Below, piece by piece: positions 1 through 16,700 of a stretch of DNA of 64,000 nucleotides. The position numbers and the translations under genes are program-made. Position 1 is the stretch's first letter; every line of letters starts with the position of its first letter. Source of the DNA: Salvia splendens (taxonomy: Eukaryota; Streptophyta; Magnoliopsida; Lamiales; Lamiaceae); contig NC_056037.1 of assembly GCF_004379255.2 (NCBI RefSeq), positions 13,216,902 through 13,280,901 on the forward strand. The letters run 5' to 3'. Under the pieces are notes generated by a model. That model was not told the origin of the DNA and made no database searches. It saw nothing but the letters and a program-made list of their open reading frames with translations.

Positions 1-140
1 TTTATTTTTATTTTTTATATTTGTTGTTTAATCTTATCCCTTAGGTTTATACTATCAACAACATCAATTTTTATTATATTTAAATGGTGTACGCAATATT
101 TGAAAATTAAAAATATTTTATATTCGTACATAATAATAAG

Positions 141-857
141 TAGGGGGTGTCGAAACGGGTAGCGGGTAACGGATAATCCCGAACCCGACCCGATACCCGC
201 CGGTATCGGGTCCCCGTTACCCGACGGAATCGGGAAACGGGGTGGGGTCGGGTATAATAATTTTGGGTTTTGCGGGTATCGGGTATCCCGATACCCGACC
301 GGGTAATCCCGATAGTCCCGAAAATACCCGATATACATGTGGCATTTGGATTAGCTCATATGATTATTTAAAGCAAATATTAAAAAAAATTAAAATATAA
401 GTTCTCAATTATTCTTAAACTTTATTCAAATGAGCATTTGTGCAGCTCATATGATTATTTAATCATCTAATTCCTTATTTATTCTTGAATTTAGATGTAT
501 AAGTGTAACAATATAAAAGATTAAGAATTTTAACTTAAAAATTAGAAATAGACGAAGACAACGAATCAAAGATTACATGGCTTGATCTCAATTCTCAACA
601 AAATTAAATAATTAAAAAAAGTTTTAAGTGAGACTATTACATTTAGCAAGTAGTATTTTTAAAAAAGCACCTAAAATATACAAATAATATTTTAAAAAAA
701 TAAGATTTCAAAAAAAATATTTCGGGTCGGGTACCCGTGGTGTCGGGTGCGGGATACCTGACTCGGGTATCGGGTAATACCCGACTAACTGCGGGACCTG
801 TATCGGGACTAACTTTTGGGTCAAAATCGGGTGCGGGTACCCGTTTCGACACCCCTA
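141..857. mobile_element. hAT-like non-autonomous element (MITE)
   Basis: The ends form an inverted repeat: TAGGGGGTGTCGAAACGGG on the left and its near-complement CCCGTTTCGACACCCCTA on the right. The flanking 8 bp (ATAATAAG and ATAACAAT) match at 6 of 8 positions, as expected of an old hAT target duplication. Both ends carry arrays of GGGTATCGGG/ACCCGA motifs; the middle is AT-rich and non-coding. Short open frames inside are translations of the CCCGAT array and are not genes. Confidence 0.6.
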
Positions 858-975
858 ATAACAATGAGAAAAATACCGCGCAATTCAATTAAGCTACAAA
901 CTCAATACAAAGTATTTGCATATCAATTTAATAAAAAAAAAGAAGAATGAATTCGATTATGATTAATATAACATC

Positions 976-1366
976 AGATGAATGATATGCTACGTACCTT
1001 ATGTGAGCTCATTATGTGGGCATCACTCTCGTTTGACGCATGTTTAACGTTGTCATTTCAATTTATATATTTAGTTTGATTCTAATACATTAGAAAATGT
1101 TATTCAAGTTTTTAATTTCATAAAATTCACAAAAATCAAAGTTCGATTTGCTCGTTTTCTCTATAATTTCAAATAAACTAATAAATGATCAAATCGAACT
1201 TTGATTTTTGAGAATTTTGTAAAATTAAAAACTTGAATAATATTTTTTTAATATATTAGAATCAAACTAAATATATAAATCAAAATAAACAACGTTAAAC
1301 GTGCGTCAAACGAGAGTGATGCTCACATAAGGAGCTCATATAAGGTATGTAGCATGTCATTCATCT
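976..1366. mobile_element. Foldback MITE with arms of about 170 bp
   Basis: The left arm begins AGATGAATGATATGCTACG and the right arm ends with its near-complement. Pairing continues through GAGCTC, the CGTTTGACGCATGTTTAACG stretch and TCAAGTTTTTAATTT down to a short AT-rich loop near 1165-1190. The two arms make up nearly the whole element and no coding sequence is present. I did not find a clear target duplication. The long arms suggest a Mutator-type MITE, but this is inference. Confidence 0.6.
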
Positions 1367-1671
1367 ATGATATCATAATCTAAAAACTAAATTTAAAAGA
1401 TTTAGCATATGATTTTGAAGAAAACAAAGAGAAAGAAATTAACATAATATCAAGATTGGTAGTTTGTATTTATAGATAAATTCAGATATTTTTTTAATAC
1501 ATTAATTGACTAAAAAGAGTCCACCTACCAAATGAAATTTTAACGTCGAATATTCTCTGACAATGGATGGGTGCATTTCCATGAGTTGATCTTTTCCTTA
1601 TTTTCACTAAGTTTAGGAAGATATGGATAAATTAAAATAACTATTCATGGAAGATATGAAGCAAACATTGA

Positions 1672-1884
1672 ATTAGGCCTAAAAAGGCTCAATTAGTAAA
1701 ACGCGATGCGACTGATACGATCTTACATCAACCTGACTGTGAACGGGTAGAAGGCGAGCCGGTGGAGTTAGATGAGAACCGGGGTGTGCATGAAGATGAG
1801 CCACTGCAACCATCCATCGCAGCAACGAAGCCGAGAAGGAATCGACGCCCGCCTGAGAGATTGGGCGATTTTGTTTCCAAATAA
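1672..1884 (+). pseudogene. Ty3/gypsy-type polyprotein C-terminal remnant
   Basis: An open frame without a start codon ends in the basic tail RRNRRPPERLGDFVSK and a TAA stop. This resembles the tail that commonly follows the integrase of plant gypsy polyproteins. Upstream, the frame closes at once (TGA at 1669), so only about 70 codons survive. It lies directly before an LTR-like block. The assignment rests on the tail motif and context, not on a recognisable catalytic domain. Confidence 0.35.
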
Positions 1885-2312
1885 GCTCTTGAAAGTTAAT
1901 GTTTTATTTCTTTTGTTTTTCGTTGTTATTTTGTTTTTTTTTTCAGAATATTAGTGTTTTTCGTTATTTTATTTTTCGTTGAGTCGAGCGTATTATAAAC
2001 TCCGTTTCAGGTTTTCTTTGTTGGTTCTTTCCCGAGATGTCTAGGAAGGTCGAACCAACCATAGGGTCCTTAGAATATAAATAGGCCTTTGTTCATAATT
2101 CCAAGCATGAATGAATATTATTATTGGCCCAACTTCTCGTTGAAATCACAAACCCTAGACGTCGCCTGCCCGGCGGGAACGAATCCCGCGCACAGCCGAA
2201 CGTTCTTGAGCCGCCGATCGTATCAGGGGCGCCATTTACTTTGTTGCCGTCAATCTTGGTTGCCAGCGAGTTGGGAGGGTGAAACTCTTAACATCTGGTG
2301 CTTTCATAGGAG
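1885..2312 (+). mobile_element. Putative gypsy LTR fragment with PBS-like junction
   Basis: A TATA-like motif (TATAAATA, 2076-2083) is followed by a GC-richer, U5-like block that ends in CTTAACA at 2293. Directly after comes TCTGGTGCTTTCATAGGAG, which looks like an LTR/primer-binding-site junction of a plant retroelement. No second LTR is visible in the window, so the boundaries cannot be proved. Confidence 0.35.
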
Positions 2313-3075
2313 TAACTCAACATGGAATAAAAAGTTTTTTTTTTTGGTATTAAAAAAATGCCTCAACCTCAAACGTTAGGTAGTTGATGGTCGAAGGTCT
2401 ATTTATTTGATTAGATCTAACCAATCAAAATATGGTTTGCATATTTAATAAATATGTTTTATAGATTTATTTATAAATAGCGGGCCAATCAGACAAAAAG
2501 GATTGATCAATGTCTATGTAGCGCAGTAATTGGCATATTGATATTGATATTGCTATTAAGGAAAAGGAATGATATTGCTATTAAGGAAAAGGAAAAGTAA
2601 AAGTAAAAAATATTTTGACGCATGTGAGCAAAGTTGTTTTCTATTTTAGCGTAGAGTGAACTATAGGTGGGGTGGTAGGTACTTTTCACAATATAGTATT
2701 GTTAAACATTGAATAAGGAGCAAATTGAAGATTTGAGAAGAACAATTGTGATAGATATTGTATATTTGTATTCACTAGAATTATTGTTTTATTTTCTAAT
2801 ATAATACCTCCATCCCTTAAAATTATCAAGTACTTTTATTTTAGTTCGTCCTTTAAAACTATACCCCCTCTATCCCAATTTAGTAATCCAAATTTTTAAT
2901 TTTAGTTTTTTTTTATTTTATCAATTATGTATTAAAATATGTGTCGCTTCAAATATTATTTAATTTTAGAGTACGTCTCATATATCCTCTCCCCACCTCA
3001 CCTCATTTACAATTTTTTTACTCATAGGTTCCATTTTTTACGAGCTACAATCTCTACCTAACAAAATAAAATCAT
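2313..3075. other. AT-rich spacer with Stowaway-like debris
   Basis: No gene is supported here. Two fragments resemble Stowaway ends: TACCTCCATCCCTTAAAA near 2806 and TACCCCCTCTATCCCAA near 2860. Their partner ends are missing, so intact elements cannot be drawn. A short direct repeat (TGATATTGCTATTAAGGAAA) lies at 2540-2590. Confidence 0.4.
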
Positions 3076-3078
3076 TTA

Positions 3079-4975
3079 GACCATCCGCAATGGGCAGACG
3101 ATGGCACGCCTGATGGCGCGCATCGTCCGCGCCATTCATCGTCCGCCCCCACTATGGGTGTGCGGCATAGGCCGCGGACGATAGTCGCGGCCTATGCTTC
3201 GGGCGAGACTTAAACCGCGGACGATGGCCATCGTCCGCTCCATTGCGGACGTCGCGGACGATGGCCATCGTCCGCGACACCGTCCGCCCCATTGTGAAGG
3301 CCGCGGACGATGGCACGCGGTTTCATTTTTTTATATAAATCTCGTTTCTCATTCAGTTGTGCATACGAACATATCGACTATCTCTCAACATATTCTCTTC
3401 CAACGAAAATGAATCCCGGCGAAGACACCAATAGTTCTAGTTCGTCTGATTCCGGTCGTTCGATTGACGAAGCATTAGATGCAGCCGTTGAAGAGGCCAT
3501 GGCGGCATGCTATTCGCAAATGCAGCGCGAGAAGGCGGCGGCTGCAGCGGCGGCTGAGCAAGTCCATCGTCCTATTCGACATAGGACGTATGTCCGACGC
3601 AACCACGAGGAAGCTCACAGGCGTCTGGTTGAAGACTATTTTGCCGATCAACCACGTTGGGGCCCGACTGTGTTCCGCCGCCGGTTTCGAATGTCGAGGT
3701 ACCTTTTTCTCAGCATTGTTCGTACATTGTCTTCACGTGAAGAATACTTCACGTTTCGGGAGGACGGCATCGGGAAACCCGGCCTTACACCATTGCAAAA
3801 GTGCACGACTGCTATTCATCAGTTGACATACGGCACCACGGCGGACCTTTTTGACGAGTACCTCCACTGTGGGGAGACTACAGGCCGCGAGTGTCTGAAG
3901 TACTTTTGTCGGGGGATAGTAGAGGCCTATGGCGACACATATTTGCGCAAGCCGACAGCCACTGATTGCCAGGGTCTGATGCAGATGCACGAGAGGGCGC
4001 ACGGGTTTCCTGGGATGCTCGGGAGCATCGACTGTATGCACTGGCAGTGGAAGAACTGTCCGACGGCGTGGAGAGGCCAATTCACAAGTGGATACAAGGG
4101 CAGCCACCTGACGATGATCTTCGAAGCCATCGCTGACTATCGGCTTTGGATCTGGCATGCTTACTTCGGCGTAGCCGGGTCGAACAACGACATCAACGTC
4201 CTCAACTCGTCCACCCTCTTCACCGACCAATGTAACGGCAACGGCCCGGCCATAGAGTTCACTGCCAACAGACGCCAATACCATATGGGGTACTACTTGG
4301 CCGACGGCATCTACCCACGGTGGCCAGTTTTCCTAAAGACGGTCGGCTGCCCGATTGGTGAGAAGAGGGTTTTATTTGCGCAAAAGCAAGAGGCGGCGCG
4401 GAAGGATATAGAGCGGGCATTTGGGGTGCTCCAATCACGGTGGGCAATTGTGAAAGGGCCGGCTCGTTTCTGGTACAAGGAAGTCATCGCCGATGTCATA
4501 TATGCGTGCATAATCATGCACAACATGATAGTCGAGAGTGAAGGCGGAAGCATCACCGATTGGAATGACGACAACCGTGCATCTAGCTCTGCCGGCACAT
4601 CAACCGAGACACCCGATAGAGGGTTACCGTTAGGTTTCGATGAGGTTTTATCTAGGCAGGCCTCAATGCGCAACCAACAGGAGCATGCGCAGCTCATGAG
4701 CGACATGATTGAAGAAGTGTGGGCTCGTAACCGCCGTCGCTGAGTTTGCGTTTTTTATTATTTCGCATTGTAATTTATTAATTTTTATTAAATGAATGAA
4801 GTTTTTAAAATTCGTATTTTAAATGTATTTTAGTTTTTTTTTAATTCGTATGTATTTTGTAAATATTACAAAATTGATGATGTGGCACGCCATAGGGCGC
4901 CCCACTGCAGGTGGAGAAGGAGGATGATAAAAATGCTGACGTGGCGCGCCATAGGGCGCCCCACTGCGGATGGCC
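3079..4975 (+). mobile_element. PIF/Harbinger element A (transposase only)
   Basis: The terminal inverted repeat is GACCATCCGCAATGGG on the left and the complement of GGCCATCCGCAGTGGG on the right. It is flanked by the TTA duplication typical of the superfamily (3076-3078 and 4976-4978). The left subterminal region holds two GGCCATC-centred palindromes of 22-26 bp (3217-3238, 3252-3277). The right one has two copies of TAGGGCGCCCCACTGC. Only the transposase gene is present; the Myb-like ORF1 normally encoded by autonomous Harbinger elements is absent. Its right end closely matches that of the element at 22236-23532. Confidence 0.92.
3409..4743 (+). CDS. PIF/Harbinger DDE transposase, intact
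   Basis: This 444-aa protein is a DDE superfamily endonuclease of the plant Harbinger type. It would cut and insert elements with matching termini in the nucleus. The three acidic residues sit in family-typical contexts: GSIDCMHWQWKNCP (D208), SNNDINVL (D261) and KDIERAFGVLQSRW (E335). An N-terminal helical region contains RRRFRMSR near residue 90. I chose the ATG at 3409 (MNPGEDTN) because it follows a plausible AT-rich leader with a TATATAA at 3332. An in-frame ATG at 3310 lies in the GC-rich subterminal repeat and is unlikely to be used. The frame has no internal stop, no intron and no obvious damage, so the protein could be active. Its partner ORF1 protein would have to come from another element. 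Confidence 0.9.
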   Translation: MNPGEDTNSSSSSDSGRSIDEALDAAVEEAMAACYSQMQREKAAAAAAAEQVHRPIRHRTYVRRNHEEAHRRLVEDYFADQPRWGPTVFRRRFRMSRYLFLSIVRTLSSREEYFTFREDGIGKPGLTPLQKCTTAIHQLTYGTTADLFDEYLHCGETTGRECLKYFCRGIVEAYGDTYLRKPTATDCQGLMQMHERAHGFPGMLGSIDCMHWQWKNCPTAWRGQFTSGYKGSHLTMIFEAIADYRLWIWHAYFGVAGSNNDINVLNSSTLFTDQCNGNGPAIEFTANRRQYHMGYYLADGIYPRWPVFLKTVGCPIGEKRVLFAQKQEAARKDIERAFGVLQSRWAIVKGPARFWYKEVIADVIYACIIMHNMIVESEGGSITDWNDDNRASSSAGTSTETPDRGLPLGFDEVLSRQASMRNQQEHAQLMSDMIEEVWARNRRR

Positions 4976-4978
4976 TTA

Positions 4979-5511
4979 CTACTAAGTATTATCCAGCATT
5001 TATTAAGATTCGCATCACACTGACACTCAACCTTACAAAATAAAGTCATTTCTCCATTCACAAAATATTAAAACACACATGCACATTTTATAAAACACAT
5101 GTGCGTATATGACAGTGCACTTATTCGTAACGGATAGAGTAATAATTGATGGATATATTGTCAAAAACTGTCGGTGGACATTTTTATTTCACCAAACATA
5201 ATGTTTTCTTTTCATTATTCTAATATCGACACAAATAAAATCTAAGATAGCAATTCAATGAAAACTCATCATACTCCCCCTAAAGAAAACTGCTTCTGAT
5301 CTATAGTAATTAAAATTGATACAACATTTTATGTACAAAAATGCACCATGAACATCACTAGTCACAGCTTCAATCATGCTTGCAGAACCCGGCTGCTCCG
5401 ATCTTCGATAACTGCGATCTTCCCCCAGCGTCGCATTCGATATATCGCCTGATAACAATCGGAGAACAGAAGTAGCTGAGCTTTACAGAGGTGACAAGAG
5501 CACAAGACTAT
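4979..5511. other. Spacer and probable 3' UTR of the receptor-kinase gene
   Basis: No coding sequence is supported. The part from about 5250 to 5511 directly follows the minus-strand stop codon at 5512 and is likely 3' UTR. The rest is AT-rich spacer. Confidence 0.5.
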
Positions 5512-11361
<5,850 letters not shown>

Positions 11362-12061
11362 CCCATACACACACACACACACAAACAATTGTATACAACA
11401 ACCGCAATCAAAATCCTCAGCTCAAAGTTGAGTTTGATACATAGATTGCAGAGTGAGAAAGAGGAGAGAGATCCCAAACTCCCTCTCTAATTCAAGAGAA
11501 ATGGGTGGCATGAGACTTGAAGCAATAAACAAGAAAAGGGGTTAGGCTAAAGCTGGAGACCCACAAGAAGGAAGAGTGAGAGGCAAGCAAGAAACGAGAG
11601 AGGAGAAGCATTGGTTTCTTCAAAAGCCCAAAAACTGTCCTTGAAAAGAAGCATGTGCAAAGCAGGAAAAAACTCAATCTTTTTCTTGTGAATAAAATTA
11701 AAGGGGATTGAGAGAAGGGGAGAGGAATCCAAAAAGCAGCTAGTGTGAAAAATTGGAGGTGTGAGGGAAGAGATTGGCATGTTCTCGCTGCAACAAACAG
11801 CCGTTTCTAACATGTGAGTAATTAAGTATTGGCTTGTTGTGTATATTGAAAGCTAAGCAGCCAACTTCTTGTGCCCAATTTAAATCTAAAACCAAAAACA
11901 ATCAGACAACTCTAATTACTACTTTTTCTAATTAATGAATACTGTCCATAGTTGAGGATTTCACAAATTGTTGGTGCAAATTATTAATTAAATGGGACAA
12001 ATTTAACAATACAAAATATCGAAAATTGTTAATTTAATTTTTAACAAATGTTGCTACGCAC
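11362..12061 (-). promoter_or_regulatory. 5' UTR and upstream region of the ALE2-like gene
   Basis: Upstream of the start codon the plus strand shows a purine-rich tract (GAGAAAGAGGAGAGAG, 11453-11468) and an (AC)n run at 11367-11382. In the gene's sense these are a CT-rich leader and a GT run. The upstream 250 bp is AT-rich. A copia element inserted at 12062 bounds the promoter about 700 bp upstream of the ATG. Confidence 0.4.
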
Positions 12062-13189
12062 TGTTGGTTTCTGGGATTACAAGAGATAACAGAACCGAGC
12101 GTAATACAACCCAAAAGAAAGGAAAAGAAGGAACTGAACTTTAGAAAGTACAACGTAGAATCGAAACTACTAAACCAGTAAGATTAGCCGAGTCGAGGAG
12201 GTCTCTTCCCGCAAGACGAGATACGCCCCGGTAGTGCTCTTCGGTTTGGCGTGTCGTCCCCAAAGGTAAAACGGCTACGTCTCTATTGATGCAGCACCGC
12301 AATCAGTAGAGCTCCGACGAACGGGATGGAGGAGAGGGCAGAGCTTCGACAGAAAACAATGCAGAGAGAGGGAGAGAGCTTATGATGCAGAATGCTTGTA
12401 TGTGTGTCTCCTAATGCAGTGGTATGGCTAGCCTATTTATAGGCCAAGCCACCATGCAGGGTCAACCAGCCATTGAAGGCTCATCATGGCAATTCATAAC
12501 CGACGTCGGTTACAGGCGTGTGGCTGGAGTGTGCCACCCGTGTGTGGAGCGTGTGGATTTCTCACGTGGCAGCCGTGACTGTGCCTCGCTTGACGACGTG
12601 TCAAGCCACTTGGATTGCTGACTCAGCGGTGGTCTAAAAAGAATAGTTTGGGCCAAGCACCAAGCCCAAAGACCACCCAAAGACCAATTGCCAAGATCCA
12701 AGACCAAGTCCAAGTCCAAGTCCAAGTCCATGATCAAGATCAAGATCGGGATCGGGATCGGGATCAGGCCCGCGACCCGCGACCGCGAGCACGTGCACGG
12801 GCTCGGGCGGGCGGCGGCGGCGACGGCCGCGCGCGCGTGTGGGCTCTTTCACCCATCTTGGTCCACTATAATTATTAAGTAACATAAAGTCACTTAATTT
12901 ATACACATTAAAAGATGTGTTAATCCTCCAATGTGGGATAATTAACACTAGTTAATTATTCCCTAAGCTCCAACTCCAAGCTTTAATTAAAAGCTAATTA
13001 TGCCCAACTTTAATCCACTATTTCTCACTCACCGGAAATCGGATTTGAGAAAGTGAATATACTACATTTATCTACGTAAAATGTAGATCGACGCTATGTC
13101 ATTTAATTTCACAAAATTAAATGTCTCGTCACATTTATTATGTGGTCAAAATCCATTGACCGGGCATATTTATTACCATGATTTCTACA
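12062..13189 (-). repeat. 3' LTR of the copia element
   Basis: 1128 bp, nearly identical to the copy at 18250-19389 apart from the hexamer array at 12700-12770 and scattered substitutions. It contains CCTATAAATAG on the minus strand near 12440, a likely TATA box. Confidence 0.93.
12698..12772. repeat. Hexamer array inside the copia 3' LTR
   Basis: Successive short tandem blocks of CCAAGT, GATCAA and GATCGG. The counterpart in the other LTR (about 18893-18975) has fewer CCAAGT units but more GATCAA and GATCGG units, so the array has changed length since insertion. Confidence 0.85.
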
Positions 13190-13751
13190 ATCCCCCACAT
13201 GAGTGGAAATAGCCGAATGCATATGCATGCAGACACAAGCTCAACCCTCGAGAGGTATATAAGCATAAGGATAGGTAGTTGTTGGCTTTGAACCTTCCAT
13301 AGTCGACACCATCGGATACACAGGCGGCTTAGTAGCGCGATGCTTTGAACTAATCCCCCACGGCGTGCACCGAGACAATGGTGTTAACGCTTAAACACCT
13401 CAACCTCATCCGTTCTCACGTTTTGTGTCCATTGCGGTCTTGGACACCACTTTGGATTCATAAGTGTATTTTATGAAGCGACCACACTTCACACTTACAT
13501 AGGTGATTCTTAGTCAAGTACCTTGCCATACTTGGTCTCTTTGAGAACTCCATCTCTTTGAGATTCTTAAGAACCATTAGAAGTCATAGACTTGGCCTTT
13601 ACCACTAGGCAAGTTCTCCAACACTCTATTGCTCTCTAGGGAATAGATATAGTTGAGTGTTTCTCATGAACTCTCATAGCTTAGTTGTCCCTTTGAACCA
13701 AGTTCTTGGGATCTCCAGTCATCATGGTTGGGTTACCGCTATGATAATTCT
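13190..13751 (-). other. Copia internal 3' untranslated region
   Basis: Between the pol stop codon (13752) and the 3' LTR there is no open frame or recognisable domain. It ends with the polypurine tract next to the LTR. Confidence 0.6.
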
Positions 13752-16700
13752 TTAGTTGGTGGATTTCAAACCCATTCCCTCTAGCAACTTATTCATTTGA
13801 TCACGGTTTAACCCTTTGGTTAGCGGATCCGCTAGATTATCTATTGACTTCACATAGTCATTTGTAATCACGCCAGTTGTGATCAAATGTCTCACGGTGT
13901 TATGTCGTCGACGTATATGTCGAGACTTACCGTTATAGAGACCATAGTTTGCCCTTCCAATAGCCGCTTGGCTATCGCAGTGGATTAGCACTGGTGGCAC
14001 TGGCTTAGACCAACATGAAATATCTTCAAGGAAGTTCTTTAGCCACTCGGCTTCCTCACCCGCCTTATCTAAGGCAATGAACTCCGATTCCATTGTTGAT
14101 CGGGCTATACATGTCTGTTTTGTGGATTTCCACGATACAACACCTCCCCCAATAGTAAAGACGTATCCACTTGTTGAAAGTGAGTCTCTATTATCGGATA
14201 TCCAATTGGCATCACAGTACCCTTCAAGTACCGGGGGTATCTCGAGAAGTGTAGCCCAAGATTTTGAGTATGTTTTAAATATCTCAAAACCCTCACAAGA
14301 GCTCTCCAATGCTCTTTGCTTGGATTGCTCGTGTAACGACTCAACTTGTTCACGGCACAAGCAATGTCAGGTCGAGTGCAATTAGTCAAGTACATAATGC
14401 ACCCGATGACCCGTGCATACTCTTCTTGTGCAACGGGCTCGCCTTTGTTCTTGCTCAAGTGAACGTCGAGTTCAATTGGAGTCTTAACCGGCGCGCCATC
14501 ATAGGCTTTGAATTTATTCAATATCTTCTCAACATAATGTGATTGTGTTAAGATGATTTCATCATTCGTTCTTAGAATCTTCATTCCAAGAATTACATCG
14601 GCTAGACCCATGTCTTTCATGTCAAAGTTTCTCTTTAACATGGCCTTTGTATCGTTAATTACTTGAGTGTTGCTACCCAAGATTAACATATCATCAACGT
14701 AGAGACTCACTATAACATGACCGTTATTAGTGCTCTTGATGTAGACACATTTGTCGCACTCGTTGATTTTAAACCCATTTGATAACATCACATTATCAAA
14801 CTTCAAGTGCCACTGCAATGGCGCTTGTTTCAATCCATATATGGACTTTACGAGCTTGCATACCTTTTTCTCTTGTCCAGGTACTACAAACCCTTCGGGT
14901 TGTTCCATATAGATTTCATCTTCTAGTTCACCATTTAGAAACGCGGTCTTTACATCCATTTGATGAATCTCAAGATTGTGCAATGCAGCAATAGCGAGAA
15001 GCACTCGTATAGATGTAATCCTTGTTACAGGTGAATAGGTATCGAAGAAGTCATGTCCTTCCTTTTGTTTAAAACCCTTTACTACTAATCGGGCTTTATA
15101 CTTATCAACTGTTCCATCGGCCTTAAACTTTCTTTTAAGAACCCATTTGCATCCTAAAGGTTTAGCACCTTCGGGCAAATCAACCAACACCCATGTGTGG
15201 TTTAGCAAAATTGAATCAATTTCGCTTTGAACAGCTTCTCTCCAATGCAGCCCGTCTGGGCCTGCAAAGGCTACTTTTATCGATGTTGGTTCTTCATCCA
15301 ACATGAAAGCAATATAGTCAGGACCAAAACTTTTTGGTGTTCTGACTCTATTACCACGTCTTAGTACTGTATCTTTTGGATCGGGCCTTGCACGCTTGCG
15401 CGATTCAGGTTCCGCATCCGCTGATTTAGAACTAGTGGCTTCTTCTTCCACTGGTTTAGAACTAGTGGTTTCTTCAATTCTTGTCTCAGAATTGGTTGAG
15501 ACTTTTTCCTTGTCTTTGCAAGGAAATGTATTTTCGAGAAATACAGCATTCCTCGACTCAATTGTTGTTCCTACTGTGATAGTCGATATTTCAGACTTGT
15601 GAACAACAAATCGATATGCACTACTGTTAAGTGCATATCCAGTGAAGATGCAATCAACCGTCTTAGGTCCGATTGTAACTTCTTTGGGCGGAGGAACCAT
15701 CACCTTTGCCAAACACCCCCACACTTTGAGGTATTTGTAGGGTGGCTTCCTTCCCTTCCACAACTCATAAGGAGTGACATCTTTTCCTTTGAGAGAGATC
15801 TTATTCAAGATATAGTTGGCTGTCAAAACAGCTTCCCCCCACATGTTATGTGGTAATCCTGAAGTTAGAAGCAGTGCATTCATCATCTCTTTTAGAGTTC
15901 GATTTTTGCGTTCTGCAACACCATTAGATTGTGGTGAATATGGAGCAGTTGTTTGATGAATTATACCACTTGTGTTGCATAACTCCTCAAACGGGGCTAC
16001 ATATTCTCCTCCTCTATCGCTTCAAATCATGTTGATTTTACAACCAAGTTGATTCTCAACTTCGTTCTTATAATTTTTGAACGCCTCTATTGCTTCATCT
16101 TTACTTCTTAAAAGATAAATGTAGCAATATCTTGTGCAATCATCTATGAAAGTGATAAAGTACTTTTTACCACCTCTTGTTTGCACCATCTTTAAATCAC
16201 ATACATCTGTGTGAATTAATTCAAGGGGTTTTGTGCTTCGTTCAACCGAATGAAACGACAACTTAGTCATTTTTGCTTCAAGACAAATTTCACATTTATC
16301 TTGGATATCCAATTCATTAGCCTTTAGTAAATCTAAATTTACTAATCTTTTAATGGCTTTTGAATTTACATGTCCCAATCTACAATGCCACAAATTTGAA
16401 GACTCGGTCAAATAAGAGGAAGTAGATGCTTTATTCTTATTAGCCAATGGCTTTGGAACACGCAGTGTTGCTACACTAAGCTTGAAAAGTCCGTCGGTTA
16501 CATAACCTTTTCCGAGGGACTTCCCAAACTTATACAATGCAAACCTATCGGATTCAAATACAAGTTTAAAACCCTTATTCACTAGTATTGATCCTGAAAC
16601 TAGGTTCTTCCGGATGTCCGGAACGTGCAGCGCATCCTTCAAGGTGATTGAGACGCCAGACGTCATCTTGAGGATTACATTACCAACTCCGAGGATTTCA

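Noticed and set aside
643..888. 81-aa minus-strand frame
   Set aside because: It covers the terminal CCCGAT array of the hAT-like MITE and shows no domain.
1772..1954. 60-aa plus-strand frame as a small gene
   Set aside because: Another frame of the same DNA gives the gypsy-like polyprotein tail, and this frame runs into the AT-rich LTR-like block.
3733..4284. Long minus-strand frame inside element A
   Set aside because: Antisense of an intact transposase with all catalytic motifs. Similar shadows occur opposite the transposases at 20916-21551 and 59935-60753.
12424..12948. Repetitive frames with DLDLDLDL or KSKSKSK patterns (also at 18613-19106)
   Set aside because: They are translations of the hexamer array in the copia LTRs.
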